From NCBI RefSeq assembly GCF_005938385.1, contig NZ_VCRA01000009.1, positions 124,001 to 188,000 on the forward strand: 64,000 nucleotides of DNA, in the 5' to 3' direction. The DNA is from Paenibacillus mesophilus (GTDB taxonomy: Bacteria > Bacillota > Bacilli > Paenibacillales > NBRC-103111). Under the pieces are notes generated by a model, which was not told the DNA's origin, searched no databases, and saw nothing but the letters and a program-made list of their open reading frames with translations. The translations under genes and the position numbers were made by a program. Below are positions 22,592 through 30,486 of this stretch, piece by piece; the first letter of the stretch is position 1; every line of letters starts with the position of its first letter.

Positions 22592-23137
22592 TTACACCCT
22601 CTCGCGGGTCGATTCGATTTCTTCTAGAAAAGCGACGAGCGAATCGTGCAGCCGCTTGAGCGCCTCCTCCTCGATCGTCAAATGGCCCCGATCATCGCGA
22701 AGCACCTGCGAATCGACGATGTACACGCCGGACTGGAGGCGGGTCGCCCCGAGAGCCGATAGAACGGGCTTGAGCGAGTAATCGATGGACAGCAGGTGAG
22801 CGATCGTACCGCCGATCGCGACAGGCAATATCGTTTTGCGCACGAGCGCCTTCTGCGGCAGAAGATCGAGGAACGTTTTCAGCAGCCCGGTGTAGGCGGC
22901 CTTGTATACGGGAGTGGCGATCAGAACGGCGTCCGCTTGCTCCACCTTATCGATGCTCTTCAACACCTCGGGGCTGTCAAAACGGGCGTACACCAAATCG
23001 GCGGGAGGCAAATCGCGGACTTGGAGACGTTCGACATAGGCGCCGGATTGCTCAAGTATGGATTGGGCGTATTCGAGAATACCGTTCAGGCGGGAGGATA
23101 CGGTCGGACTGCCGGAAATGATAACGATTTTGGACAT
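22592..23137 (-). CDS. ssuE: NAD(P)H-dependent FMN reductase, SsuE-like
   Basis: A 181-residue flavodoxin-like reductase. IVIISGSPTVSSRLNGI binds FMN phosphate, and the DAVLIATPVYKAAYTGLLK motif is typical of SsuE/MsuE. These enzymes supply reduced FMN to alkanesulfonate monooxygenase. The start is the ATG at 23137, read as MSKIVIISG. The frame can be extended upstream, but that part overlaps a terminator hairpin and is not coding. It lies downstream of a yezD gene and shares its sulfur-locus context, so a role in organosulfur use is likely. No ssuD is in the window. Confidence 0.8.
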   Translation of the reverse strand: MSKIVIISGSPTVSSRLNGILEYAQSILEQSGAYVERLQVRDLPPADLVYARFDSPEVLKSIDKVEQADAVLIATPVYKAAYTGLLKTFLDLLPQKALVRKTILPVAIGGTIAHLLSIDYSLKPVLSALGATRLQSGVYIVDSQVLRDDRGHLTIEEEALKRLHDSLVAFLEEIESTRERV

Positions 23138-23199
23138 GACAGACACCTGCTTTTCATTATCAGAGTATGATGCTGCTTCGCATAAAGACAGCGGGCGCG

Positions 23200-23254
23200 A
23201 AAAAAGAGGCTTTCGCCGCCCGAATCGATATCCGATCGGACTCGCGAAAGCCTC
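23200..23254 (-). terminator. terminator in the ssuE leader
   Basis: On the minus strand, GAGGCTTTCGC (complement at 23244-23254) pairs with GCGAAAGCCTC (complement at 23206-23216), followed by TTTTTT (23205-23200). It lies 60 bp before the ssuE start and after yezD, so it must be overcome to express ssuE from the yezD promoter. Confidence 0.8.
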
Positions 23255-23274
23255 CGGCGGTCCGGTAGGCTTAA

Positions 23275-23374
23275 GAACTTTAACGGAATAAAGTACCTGC
23301 TCCCTGACGACCGGGACTTGACGTTCCACAAAGCCCCGGCCGTCACAGTCAGGGCGGCAATTCCGTTAAAGTTC
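23275..23374 (-). promoter_or_regulatory. 100-nt structured hairpin between yezD and ssuE
   Basis: GAACTTTAACGGAAT (23275-23289) pairs with ATTCCGTTAAAGTTC (23360-23374), 15 bp perfect. Inside, CCCTGAC (23302-23308) pairs with GTCAGGG (23348-23354), and CCGGG...CTT pairs with AAG...CCCGG. The hairpin starts 1 nt beyond the yezD stop codon. I do not recognise it as a known riboswitch. Confidence 0.75.
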
Positions 23375-23375
23375 C

Positions 23376-23588
23376 TTATCGGCTTTGTTGTTTCAAAGGC
23401 TCGGGACGCGCCCGGCTCTGGCTTGCGGCAGCGAAGGAGTCGAACCGTTTCCGTTCGGTCCGTTCGATTTGCACGATTTTGCCGTCATGCACGATAATTT
23501 GCACGTTGCCGTATTCCAGCCCCTTCACGCTGCTCAATATACGTTCCGCCCATACGTCATCCAATTGAACCGCATTGCTATTGCTCAT
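23376..23588 (-). CDS. yezD: YezD family (DUF2292) small protein
   Basis: A 70-residue protein with the DUF2292 core VWAERILSSVKGLEYGNVQI, then IVHDGKIVQIERTERKRFD. The family is usually found beside sulfur-assimilation genes in Bacillales, and its biochemical role is not established. The ATG follows GAGGAATG. The 18-bp sequence upstream is shared with the sulfate-binding protein gene, which supports control by sulfur supply. A second copy lies at 28.9 kb. Confidence 0.85.
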   Translation of the reverse strand: MSNSNAVQLDDVWAERILSSVKGLEYGNVQIIVHDGKIVQIERTERKRFDSFAAASQSRARPEPLKQQSR

Positions 23589-23630
23589 CTCACATTCCTC
23601 CGTTTCATGATTCATATATTTTACTATTAT

Positions 23631-23648
23631 TCCTATAAATATAGTTGG
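23631..23648 (-). promoter_or_regulatory. shared sulfur-locus sequence, copy 1
   Basis: TCCTATAAATATAGTTGG lies about 45 bp before the yezD start and is identical to 33461-33478 before the sulfate-binding protein gene. It overlaps the likely promoter region. It may be an Rrf2/CymR-type operator (inference). Confidence 0.6.
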
Positions 23649-23897
23649 ATATCTATGTGGGCATCTTACCATCGGCCGGCTCCCGCTGTCAATCGCCTCC
23701 GGAGATGTTGTTGGAATGGTTTAAAGATCGCTGTATGGGCCGAAAATATGCGGTTTTCGTTTGTAATTTTAATCCCGGGATCGGGGGTTTTTCATGCTTT
23801 TGTTCAAAATGGCGGAATTTTTGCGCATGTCCGGCAGCCGGTATTGCCGGTCGTCAAAGCAGCCGGGAGCGTATGCACGGTTCATTCATTAATTTTT

Positions 23898-23926
23898 TTA
23901 GCAAAATGACTGATATAGGTTACAAT
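23898..23926 (+). promoter_or_regulatory. promoter of greA
   Basis: TTAGCA (23898-23903), a 17-bp spacer and TACAAT (23921-23926). The 370-bp gap between yezD and greA holds this and the shared sulfur sequence, and I see nothing else in it. Confidence 0.55.
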
Positions 23927-23959
23927 GGAATGAAGATTAAAAAAGTAGGAGTTGTCAAG

Positions 23960-24439
23960 ATGTCCAACGATGAAGTGATTTTGACTCAAGAAGGTTTTGA
24001 CAAATTAGTGGCCGAGCTCGAAGAGCTTAAAACAACAAAACGAAGAGAAACGGCCGAACGGCTCAAACTTGCAATCAGCTATGGCGACTTAAAGGAAAAT
24101 AGCGAATATCATTCTGCAAAAAATGATCAATCGTTCATGGAAACCCGAATCAAGATTTTGGAGAATATGATCAGAAATGCCCGAGTAGTCCAAGCGGAGA
24201 GTTTGGACCGTACAACCGTTCAAGTGGGTTCTACAGTTATTCTCCACGATATCGAGTTTTCCGAAAATGTGGAATACACGGTTGTAGGCCCTGCCGAGGC
24301 TGATGTGACGAATAATAAAATTTCATACGAGAGCCCCTTGGGCAAGGAGCTCCTGGGAAAAAAGATAGGTACCACGATCCATGTAACCGCCCCTTCCGGA
24401 TTAATTAAGTACGAGCTGCTTGAAATCAAAATCGTCTAG
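23960..24439 (+). CDS. greA: transcription elongation factor GreA
   Basis: A 159-residue GreA, the usual length. It enters the RNA polymerase secondary channel and promotes cleavage of backtracked transcripts. The tip of the coiled coil has the acidic pair in SYGDLKENSEY and the C-terminal domain has SPLGKELLGK and GLIKYELLEI. The ATG follows AAGTAGGAG. It carries its own promoter and terminator. A second greA elsewhere in the genome is likely but cannot be seen here. Confidence 0.95.
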   Translation: MSNDEVILTQEGFDKLVAELEELKTTKRRETAERLKLAISYGDLKENSEYHSAKNDQSFMETRIKILENMIRNARVVQAESLDRTTVQVGSTVILHDIEFSENVEYTVVGPAEADVTNNKISYESPLGKELLGKKIGTTIHVTAPSGLIKYELLEIKIV

Positions 24440-24443
24440 CAAG

Positions 24444-24487
24444 CGGCAGTCGAGGACTAAATTTGTCCCTGGCTGCCGCTGCTTTTA
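24444..24487 (+). terminator. terminator after greA
   Basis: AGCGGCAG pairs with CTGCCGCT, followed by GCTTTTATT. Confidence 0.75.
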
Positions 24488-24598
24488 TTCCATACAGCGG
24501 ACCGGATTATTCAAGTAAATTCAAACAGTCCTTACTTACAGCATTACGATAAAGGTATTATGGGATGAGATAAGAAGGATCGTCAGGAGGCTGGAAAC

Positions 24599-25111
24599 TT
24601 GCGTTTTGTCATTAGAGATGCCCATCTCGGAGATGCCGGACCGTTGATCGAGCTTAGGAAGCAATTGGACGACGTCCACGCGGAAGCGCGTCCCGACCTT
24701 TTTGCAAGCGGCTATTACTACGATGAAAACGAGATCGTCTCGCTGTTCGCCGCAGAGAAATCGAAAATCGTCGTAGCTTGGGACGGGAGTTCAAGCAGAG
24801 TGCTGGCTTATATGGTCCTGAATACGGAGAAGGCGCCGCAGTCGCCGGTATTCAAGCATCCGAGGACGTTCATCTATATCAACGATTTGTGCGTCAGTGC
24901 GGCGTATAGGGGCCAGGGCATCGGTAAGGCGTTAATGGAGTATGCAATTGCGTATGCCCGCTCGATGGACGCGGACGGGCTCGAGCTGAACGTGGCCGAG
25001 TTCAACCAAAGCGCGATCGGACTGTACGAATCGATGGGACTGAGAACCCGGAACAGAAGGATGGAGCTGCTGTTGAACGGAGGCTCGGGAGGGCCGGATG
25101 AAGATGAATGA
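24599..25111 (+). CDS. GNAT-family acetyltransferase
   Basis: A 170-residue GNAT enzyme with a single domain. Motif A is visible in YINDLCVSAAYRGQGIGKAL and the acetyl-CoA loop RGQGIG. The C-terminal LYESMGLR is also typical. It transfers acetyl from acetyl-CoA to an amine, but the substrate is not deducible. It starts with TTG after CAGGAGG. The last 14 bp overlap the next gene, so the two are translationally coupled. It is the first of three small-molecule-modifying enzymes in a row. Confidence 0.87.
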   Translation: MRFVIRDAHLGDAGPLIELRKQLDDVHAEARPDLFASGYYYDENEIVSLFAAEKSKIVVAWDGSSSRVLAYMVLNTEKAPQSPVFKHPRTFIYINDLCVSAAYRGQGIGKALMEYAIAYARSMDADGLELNVAEFNQSAIGLYESMGLRTRNRRMELLLNGGSGGPDEDE

Positions 25112-26117
25112 GCAAAGCTACTTGGCCGATTGGCGGTCCGTTCTGGACCGGAGGGCTGAGGAGGTCGTAGGCCGCTGCTGCAAGGTCGAAGGGGTCAAGG
25201 TACTTATACTCGGAGGCAGTCTCGGTGGGGGCGAGCCTTGGCCGCTTTCAGATATCGACATCATTCCGATTTATGAGGACGGCTATGAGCATGCGGCGAA
25301 TGAAACGATCCGGGAGCTTAGGGTGCGGCTCATAGAAGGATGGGTGCAAGAAGGGTGGCGAACCGCTCTCGATATGGGGAAGCTTTACTTCACGGCCGGT
25401 CTCGCATCGGACCTCGTCCGAGCCGAACGTTCCGCTTTCGAGTCGATGCTGGATCTGCCCTCCGTCTATTACAGCTTGGACAAAGCTTACGGGGGACGGG
25501 CGGCGTACGACCCGGATGGAATCGGCGGCGAGCTGGTCCGGTGGTTCAACCGGAACCGGTTCGAGGACGGCATCGTCAAGCTGCGGATGAATAAGCTGAG
25601 AAGCCGTTTCCTGGAAACCGAGGCCCAACTGAGTGAAGCGATCGCAGGCGGCAAGGGTTTGGAAGCGAGCTACACCTTGTACGAAGCGGTCGAGCATCTG
25701 AGAACGTATTTGCTGGAAAGCTGGAGGGAACGCGACAATTCTTTTGCCAGGCTCGGGACAAGGTTCGATCGTCTCGCGGCGGCCAAACGGTGCGGTCATC
25801 TGGCCGAACGGTTCAATGCATTGAAATCGCTGGACGACCTCGCCGTTATCCGCAGAATCGAATGCGCCCCGGATTGGATCCGCGAAAGACACAGGCTGTC
25901 GTATGGTTGCAGAAGATCGGTCGACGAAAACGTGATCGAAGTAGAAGACGCGCGCGACGTGCTAAGGGTGTTTGCCCGATACGAGATGAGGAGCTTCTTG
26001 GATCAGCAGGCTGCCAGTTACCCCGAATGGTTAGGAGTCGTGACACAAGCGGAGGAACTGCGCCGCCGGCAGCGGCAGTTGCGGGAGATTGGTCATGAAG
26101 TGCTCGAGATGAACTAG
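25098..26117 (+). CDS. nucleotidyltransferase-domain protein
   Basis: A 339-residue protein. The N-terminal domain carries the polymerase-beta-type motif LILGGSLGGGEPWPLSDIDI, with G-G-S and D-x-D for metal and NTP binding, as in aminoglycoside nucleotidyltransferases. The rest is helical and does not match a named family to my eye. It overlaps the GNAT gene by 14 bp and ends 13 bp before the phosphotransferase gene. The substrate is unknown. Confidence 0.82.
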   Translation: MKMNEQSYLADWRSVLDRRAEEVVGRCCKVEGVKVLILGGSLGGGEPWPLSDIDIIPIYEDGYEHAANETIRELRVRLIEGWVQEGWRTALDMGKLYFTAGLASDLVRAERSAFESMLDLPSVYYSLDKAYGGRAAYDPDGIGGELVRWFNRNRFEDGIVKLRMNKLRSRFLETEAQLSEAIAGGKGLEASYTLYEAVEHLRTYLLESWRERDNSFARLGTRFDRLAAAKRCGHLAERFNALKSLDDLAVIRRIECAPDWIRERHRLSYGCRRSVDENVIEVEDARDVLRVFARYEMRSFLDQQAASYPEWLGVVTQAEELRRRQRQLREIGHEVLEMN

Positions 26118-26130
26118 GGGGTGTCCGGTT

Positions 26131-27528
26131 ATGGCGAGCAATTTGAAGCAGCTGTATTTTGTCCTCGCCAACGAAGATGGGAGCCGTGTATTTACTTTGC
26201 AGACTGCAAATGGGGGTTGTATCCCACTATATGAGAATGGTGTTGCGGATCATATCGGTTTTGACGATCCTGATCCTTATCTTCAATGGTTTGAACAGTG
26301 CTGCTCGATTCCCGTATTCAGACGGTATATCGTCGAATCCTCTTTTACTAACGAGACCGTAATGGTTCTTCAACGGGCCGGTACGACTACAGATCCGCAG
26401 CAGAAAGCAGACGCTGTGTGGCTATCTCATGCAGAGGCGGCCCGTATATACGGACACGATACAGTAATCCATCAAGTCCTTCTCGGATTGCCGGAGCACT
26501 ACAACAAGAGCCGCATCATGCCCTGGGTTCGTCCGGAAGGATTCCAATCGTACCTCGATCCGATGATCGGGAGATTGCATGCAAGGAGCCATAGTCACGA
26601 CATCCCGGAGATCAGGCAAATCAAAAACGCTTACGTCTCCACTGTTTTTCGTTGCCGAATGAACGAGCGCGATTATTACTTGAAGATTCCCACATCCGTC
26701 TTTATTCGTGAAATCGAAATTATGAAATTGATTCGGGAATGGGATGTTCTTGCGCTACCCGTATGGATCGCTGCCGATGAAGAAGGTGCGCCTGCCATCC
26801 TTATGGAAAATATGGGGGGAAGCGATCTGCCGCCGGATGCAAGTGTGGAACAACTGGCAGTCGTAATAGAGGAGTACGCACGATTCCAGATTTGCGCGAT
26901 GAAACACATTGAAGTAGACAAACCTTTCCCATTCTATGACTACAGAACGTCCACGCTTACCGGGCATGTGGATACTATTGCCGAAGCGGCGCGCGAACTG
27001 CTTCAAGACTCTCCTTATCGGCTTTCGGAAGAAGAACAATCCGATCTCGTGGCGAGTTTGCCTTACTGGAAAGGACTTTGCGAACGTATTGCTTCTTATT
27101 CGTTTCCCGATTCGATCGATCACGGCGACCTTCGACCTGGTAATATTCGATTGACGGCAAACGGAATCGTTTTCTTCGATTGGGCTTGGTCGGCGGTTAC
27201 TCATCCGTTTTTTAGCATTGTTTCGTTCTTGCATGTTATAAGAAGGTCCTTGTCGGATTCCGATAAAGCGTACTTACGCGATGCTTACTTGGAGCAGTGG
27301 TCCGGTTTTGGTCCTAGGGCAGCTTTATTGGAGCTTTACGAAATCATTGAGGAAGTCAGAGACCTCTATTTTGTTATTGGCGACATCCGCTGGTTAAAGG
27401 ACATATGGGAGGCTCTGGAATGGAACACTCCGCAACCGGTATCTCCGGATGCTTGGACGATGGAGCGCCGTCAATATTATTTCGCTAGAGTGCTAAGAAG
27501 ATTGATCAAACCCCGCTACTCTACATAA
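26131..27528 (+). CDS. APH-family phosphotransferase
   Basis: A 465-residue protein longer than classic aminoglycoside phosphotransferases. The C-terminal kinase-like part has the catalytic motif IDHGDLRPGNIRL and the metal-binding FFDWAWS. The first 150 residues are an extra domain that I do not recognise. It is the third gene in the acetyl-, nucleotidyl-, phosphotransferase row. Base use looks more AT-rich than in its neighbours. Activity on a drug or sugar is inference. Confidence 0.8.
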   Translation: MASNLKQLYFVLANEDGSRVFTLQTANGGCIPLYENGVADHIGFDDPDPYLQWFEQCCSIPVFRRYIVESSFTNETVMVLQRAGTTTDPQQKADAVWLSHAEAARIYGHDTVIHQVLLGLPEHYNKSRIMPWVRPEGFQSYLDPMIGRLHARSHSHDIPEIRQIKNAYVSTVFRCRMNERDYYLKIPTSVFIREIEIMKLIREWDVLALPVWIAADEEGAPAILMENMGGSDLPPDASVEQLAVVIEEYARFQICAMKHIEVDKPFPFYDYRTSTLTGHVDTIAEAARELLQDSPYRLSEEEQSDLVASLPYWKGLCERIASYSFPDSIDHGDLRPGNIRLTANGIVFFDWAWSAVTHPFFSIVSFLHVIRRSLSDSDKAYLRDAYLEQWSGFGPRAALLELYEIIEEVRDLYFVIGDIRWLKDIWEALEWNTPQPVSPDAWTMERRQYYFARVLRRLIKPRYST

Positions 27529-27547
27529 AACCGGCAAAATGGTAAAT

Positions 27548-27581
27548 AATACCCCTGTATAAGTTGTCAAACGGGGGTATT
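27548..27581 (+). promoter_or_regulatory. stem-loop covering the ribosome site of the TolB-like gene
   Basis: AATACCCC (27548-27555) pairs with GGGGTATT (27574-27581). The second arm contains the only GGGGG ribosome site, 4 nt before the TTG start, so the hairpin could block translation. No T run follows. Confidence 0.45.
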
Positions 27582-27584
27582 GCT

Positions 27585-28841
27585 TTGAATAAAACAATAT
27601 GGAGCGTTATGCTCCTCTTGATTTCTTTATGGACGGGCGGAATTTGCTCGGCCGAAGCGGATCGAGCGGAGTTTGTGTTGAAAGCGGCTTTCATCCGCAA
27701 CGGAGATTTATGGCTGAAGCTGAACGGGGCGGACGAGCAGCCCGTTACGAAGGACGGCAAAGCGGCCGCTCCCAAATGGTCGCATGACGGTAAATTCGTA
27801 GCCTACGCCGCCGGCGAGCAGGCGAACGATATTTGGGTTTACAGTCTGGAGAGCAAGCGGCAGCTTCATGTGTACAGCGGAGGGGCGAATTACGAATGGG
27901 CTCCGGATAAGAACAGACTCGCGTTCCAAATAGACGGGATTCTGAATTATGCCGACGTGAGCCCCGAGCAGGTCGATCCTTTTGTAAACGTTACTCCCGG
28001 GATCTCCAATTATTCTTGGCTTCCGAACGGGAATGGCTTTCTTGTTTCTTCGTCCGCCCAATTGCTTCCGACCGGATGGACCGACGTCAAGCTGTATCTG
28101 GTTCCGGCGGACGCCAATATGGATCCGGGCAAGGCCAAGCTGCTGTTCACGCTTCCTCCGCAATCCGGTAGCTTTTTCGCTGTAGGCACCAGCGGATTCA
28201 AGTGGTCTCCCGACGGGAAATGGATATCGTTCCTGGCCATTCCTACGGCTTCGTTGTCTGCGGACAGCAACACCTTATGCGTATTGTCCTCCGACGGCAA
28301 AACGTTTCGCAAAGTGGACGAGATGCTGCATTACGAAGAATGGTTCGACTGGGCGCCGGGTCAAAACATGCTCGCCTACATCGGAGGGATCGGCAGATTC
28401 GCCATCGAAAACAAGCAGCTGAGAATTAAAGAGTTTCCGGTTATCCAAAGGGTGCCGTACACGCCGAAAGGGTATGCCGATCGGGGTTTTACGTGGGAAG
28501 GCGACAGGTTCATCACCGTATCCAGGTCGAAGGAAAGCGAATGGTCGAACGATGCCGCACTGCGTCCATTGCCGGCGTTATACCGTATCGACATCCATCG
28601 TAACGATCAGAAGCAAATAACGAGTCCCCCGGATCATAACGGCGACTTTCAACCGACCTATTTGGCTGCCGGCAAAAAGCTCGCCTGGGTCCGTTCCGAC
28701 AGGGAACGCGCCGATGCATGGATCTCAAACGGCGACGGGTCCGAAGCCGTACAAGTGATTTCCGACATCGATGTGCCTTCCCCGTATTATGACGCTTGGC
28801 ATTGGGACTCGGTCCTTGCCTGGTACGCCCCCGGGCGATAG
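27585..28841 (+). CDS. exported TolB-like beta-propeller protein
   Basis: A 418-residue protein starting with TTG. A signal peptide (IWSVMLLLISLWTGGICSAEA) is followed by repeated WS-x-DGK-type strands such as APKWSHDGKFVAYAA, YEWAPDKNRLAFQ, and FKWSPDGKWISFLA, a six- or seven-bladed WD40/TolB propeller. Such domains bind proteins or glycans at the cell surface. The ligand is unknown. The ribosome site lies within a hairpin (27548-27581). A bidirectional terminator follows. Confidence 0.8.
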   Translation: MNKTIWSVMLLLISLWTGGICSAEADRAEFVLKAAFIRNGDLWLKLNGADEQPVTKDGKAAAPKWSHDGKFVAYAAGEQANDIWVYSLESKRQLHVYSGGANYEWAPDKNRLAFQIDGILNYADVSPEQVDPFVNVTPGISNYSWLPNGNGFLVSSSAQLLPTGWTDVKLYLVPADANMDPGKAKLLFTLPPQSGSFFAVGTSGFKWSPDGKWISFLAIPTASLSADSNTLCVLSSDGKTFRKVDEMLHYEEWFDWAPGQNMLAYIGGIGRFAIENKQLRIKEFPVIQRVPYTPKGYADRGFTWEGDRFITVSRSKESEWSNDAALRPLPALYRIDIHRNDQKQITSPPDHNGDFQPTYLAAGKKLAWVRSDRERADAWISNGDGSEAVQVISDIDVPSPYYDAWHWDSVLAWYAPGR

Positions 28842-28850
28842 CGCGCAAAC

Positions 28851-28905
28851 AAACAAGCTTCCATTCCCGTCAGTCCAAACAATAGGCGGGAGGAAGCTTG
28901 TTTTT
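28851..28905. terminator. bidirectional terminator between the propeller gene and the sulfate operon
   Basis: AAACAAGCTTCC (28851-28862) pairs with GGAAGCTTGTTT (28892-28903), with inner CCCG/CGGG. Both operons end here. Confidence 0.8.
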
Positions 28906-28927
28906 GTCAAATGCGAGGCTAAAGAAC

Positions 28928-29134
28928 TTATTTTTGTTTCCACTGGGCCACTTGCGGTTTGCCGTCCGCTTTGCGGGGATTGGAAGCGGAGTCGAACCGT
29001 TTCCGTTCGGTTCGTTCGATTTGTACGATTTTGCCGTCGTGCACGATGATATGGACGCTGCCGTATTCCAAGCCCGCGACGCTGTTCAATATCCGCTCCG
29101 CCCAAATATCGTCCAATTGAACCGGAATGCTCAT
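28928..29134 (-). CDS. yezD: YezD family (DUF2292) small protein, second copy
   Basis: A 68-residue paralogue of the protein at 23376-23588, with IWAERILNSVAGLEYGSVHI then IVHDGKIVQIERTERKRFD. The ATG follows ATGGAGGGATCC. It is the last gene of the sulfate transporter operon, after cysA, separated from it by about 145 bp holding one full and one decayed family III repeat. The DNA of the two yezD copies is similar enough to suggest duplication. Confidence 0.85.
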   Translation of the reverse strand: MSIPVQLDDIWAERILNSVAGLEYGSVHIIVHDGKIVQIERTERKRFDSASNPRKADGKPQVAQWKQK

Positions 29135-29163
29135 AACGGATCCCTCCATCATTTGTTGATTGA

Positions 29164-29207
29164 TAAGTACTCGGCACAAACTCCGCACATTTACTTCACT
29201 TTGGGGG
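29164..29207. repeat. family III repeat, decayed copy
   Basis: AAGTACTCGGC ... TTCACTTTGGGGG resembles the right part of the intact copy beside it (29217-29275), but the left GGGGGCTCCCCC is lost. It lies between cysA and yezD. Confidence 0.6.
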
Positions 29208-29216
29208 ATTGTTTCC

Positions 29217-29275
29217 GGGGGCTCCCCCAAAAGTACCAGGAATCCGCTTCGAAGCTTTACTTCACTTTTGGGGGG
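29217..29275. repeat. structured repeat family III, copy 3
   Basis: GGGGGCTCCCCC, then CCCCCAAAAGT (29224-29234) pairs with ACTTTTGGGGG (29264-29274); inner hairpin GAAG-cttta-CTTC. It begins 5 bp after the cysA stop in the direction of transcription. Confidence 0.88.
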
Positions 29276-29279
29276 CTAG

Positions 29280-30338
29280 CTATATGTTGAAGGGCAGCGG
29301 ATCGGTTTTCATGCCGTTCTCCACGATGCGCGAATGCTTATCGTTGAACAAGTAGAGACGGTGAATGAGTACCAGAACTTGATCTCCGGCCTTAAGCGGA
29401 TCTTTCTCCAGAGAACGGTAAGCGGATATCGACTGGGAGCCGAGCTGCACTTCTACCTGCCAGCTGTTGCCGCGGAAAAAGACGTCGCGTACGATGCCGG
29501 ACTCCGCAGCCAAGGGGGTGGCCAGCTCGCCGTTTTTGCCGATCTCGACGAATTCCGGCCGGATGATCGCTTTCGCGCCCGGCAGCTCTTCCTCGAAGCC
29601 TTTCAGCTCGCCCGGGTTGTCCAACTGGCTCGATTCGCCGATAAAGCCGGCGACGAAAGGCGAATTCGGATTTTTGTAAATATCGATCGGAGAACCCTTC
29701 TGCTCCAGCCTTCCTCCGCTGACGATCATGATTTCGTCGGCGACCTCGACCGCTTCCTCCTGGTCATGCGTCACGAATATGGTCGTAATGCCGATTCTCT
29801 CGATCGTCGCTTTCAGCCAAGAGCGAAGCTCCTTGCGCACTTTTGCGTCGATGGCCGCGAAAGGCTCGTCGAGCAGGAGCAGATCCGGTTCGGGCGCCAA
29901 GGCTCGGGCAAAGGCGACGCGTTGACGCTGGCCGCCTGATAATTGATTCGGATATCGGCTCTCCAGCCCCGCTAGTCCGGTCAGCTCGACCAGATGCGAG
30001 ACGCGGGCTTTTATTTCACTCTTAGACCGTTTCTTAACCTTCAGGCCGAACGCGATATTTTCGAATACGGTCATATGACGGAACAGGGCGTAGCTTTGGA
30101 AAACGAAGCCGATGCCCCGCTGCTGCGCGGGGACGTCGTTCACTCGTTTGCCGTCGATGAAGATATCGCCGGAATCGGGCGAATCGAGTCCCGCAAGCAT
30201 CCGCAAAATCGTCGTTTTGCCGCCGCCGCTCGGTCCCAGCAGTCCGATCAGACGGCCCTTCTCGATGCCGAAGCTGATGTTGTCCGAGGCGGTGTACGTG
30301 CCGAATGTTTTGACCAAATTGCTCACTTCGATGTACAT
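29280..30338 (-). CDS. cysA: sulfate/thiosulfate ABC transporter ATPase
   Basis: A 352-residue ATPase of the CysA/MalK type. Walker A GPSGGGKTT lies at residues 35-43, the signature is LSGGQRQRVAFARAL, Walker B is LLLLDEPFAAIDAKVRKEL, and a C-terminal TOBE-like regulatory domain follows. It powers sulfate and thiosulfate uptake with CysT, CysW and the binding protein, at the inner membrane face. The ATG follows AGGAGG. It is separated from cysW by two tandem family III repeats. Confidence 0.95.
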   Translation of the reverse strand: MYIEVSNLVKTFGTYTASDNISFGIEKGRLIGLLGPSGGGKTTILRMLAGLDSPDSGDIFIDGKRVNDVPAQQRGIGFVFQSYALFRHMTVFENIAFGLKVKKRSKSEIKARVSHLVELTGLAGLESRYPNQLSGGQRQRVAFARALAPEPDLLLLDEPFAAIDAKVRKELRSWLKATIERIGITTIFVTHDQEEAVEVADEIMIVSGGRLEQKGSPIDIYKNPNSPFVAGFIGESSQLDNPGELKGFEEELPGAKAIIRPEFVEIGKNGELATPLAAESGIVRDVFFRGNSWQVEVQLGSQSISAYRSLEKDPLKAGDQVLVLIHRLYLFNDKHSRIVENGMKTDPLPFNI

Positions 30339-30362
30339 GCTTATTCCTCCTGATCATTTCCC

Positions 30363-30420
30363 GGGGGCTCCCCCAAAAGTATTCGGAATCGGCTACGAAG
30401 CATTGCTTCACTTTTGGGGG
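30363..30420. repeat. structured repeat family III, copy 4
   Basis: GGGGGCTCCCCC, then CCCCCAAAAGT (30370-30380) pairs with ACTTTTGGGGG (30410-30420); inner hairpin GAAGC-att-GCTTC. It lies in the cysW-cysA gap. Confidence 0.9.
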
Positions 30421-30428
30421 TTATTCTC

Positions 30429-30486
30429 GGGGGCTCCCCCAAAAGTATTCGGAATCGGCTTCAAAGCATTGCTTCACTTTTGGGGG
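30429..30486. repeat. structured repeat family III, copy 5
   Basis: GGGGGCTCCCCC, then CCCCCAAAAGT (30436-30446) pairs with ACTTTTGGGGG (30476-30486). Its right arm supplies the last codons (PQK) and the TGA stop of cysW, so the repeat has invaded the end of the gene. Confidence 0.9.

Noticed and set aside
23160..23374. T-box or S-box leader before ssuE
   Set aside because: The T-box sequence and the S-box core are absent. The hairpin is kept as an unknown structure.
24599..27528. Naming the three-gene row as known aminoglycoside resistance genes
   Set aside because: The catalytic motifs fit the folds, but lengths and extra domains differ and I see no match to a named resistance gene.
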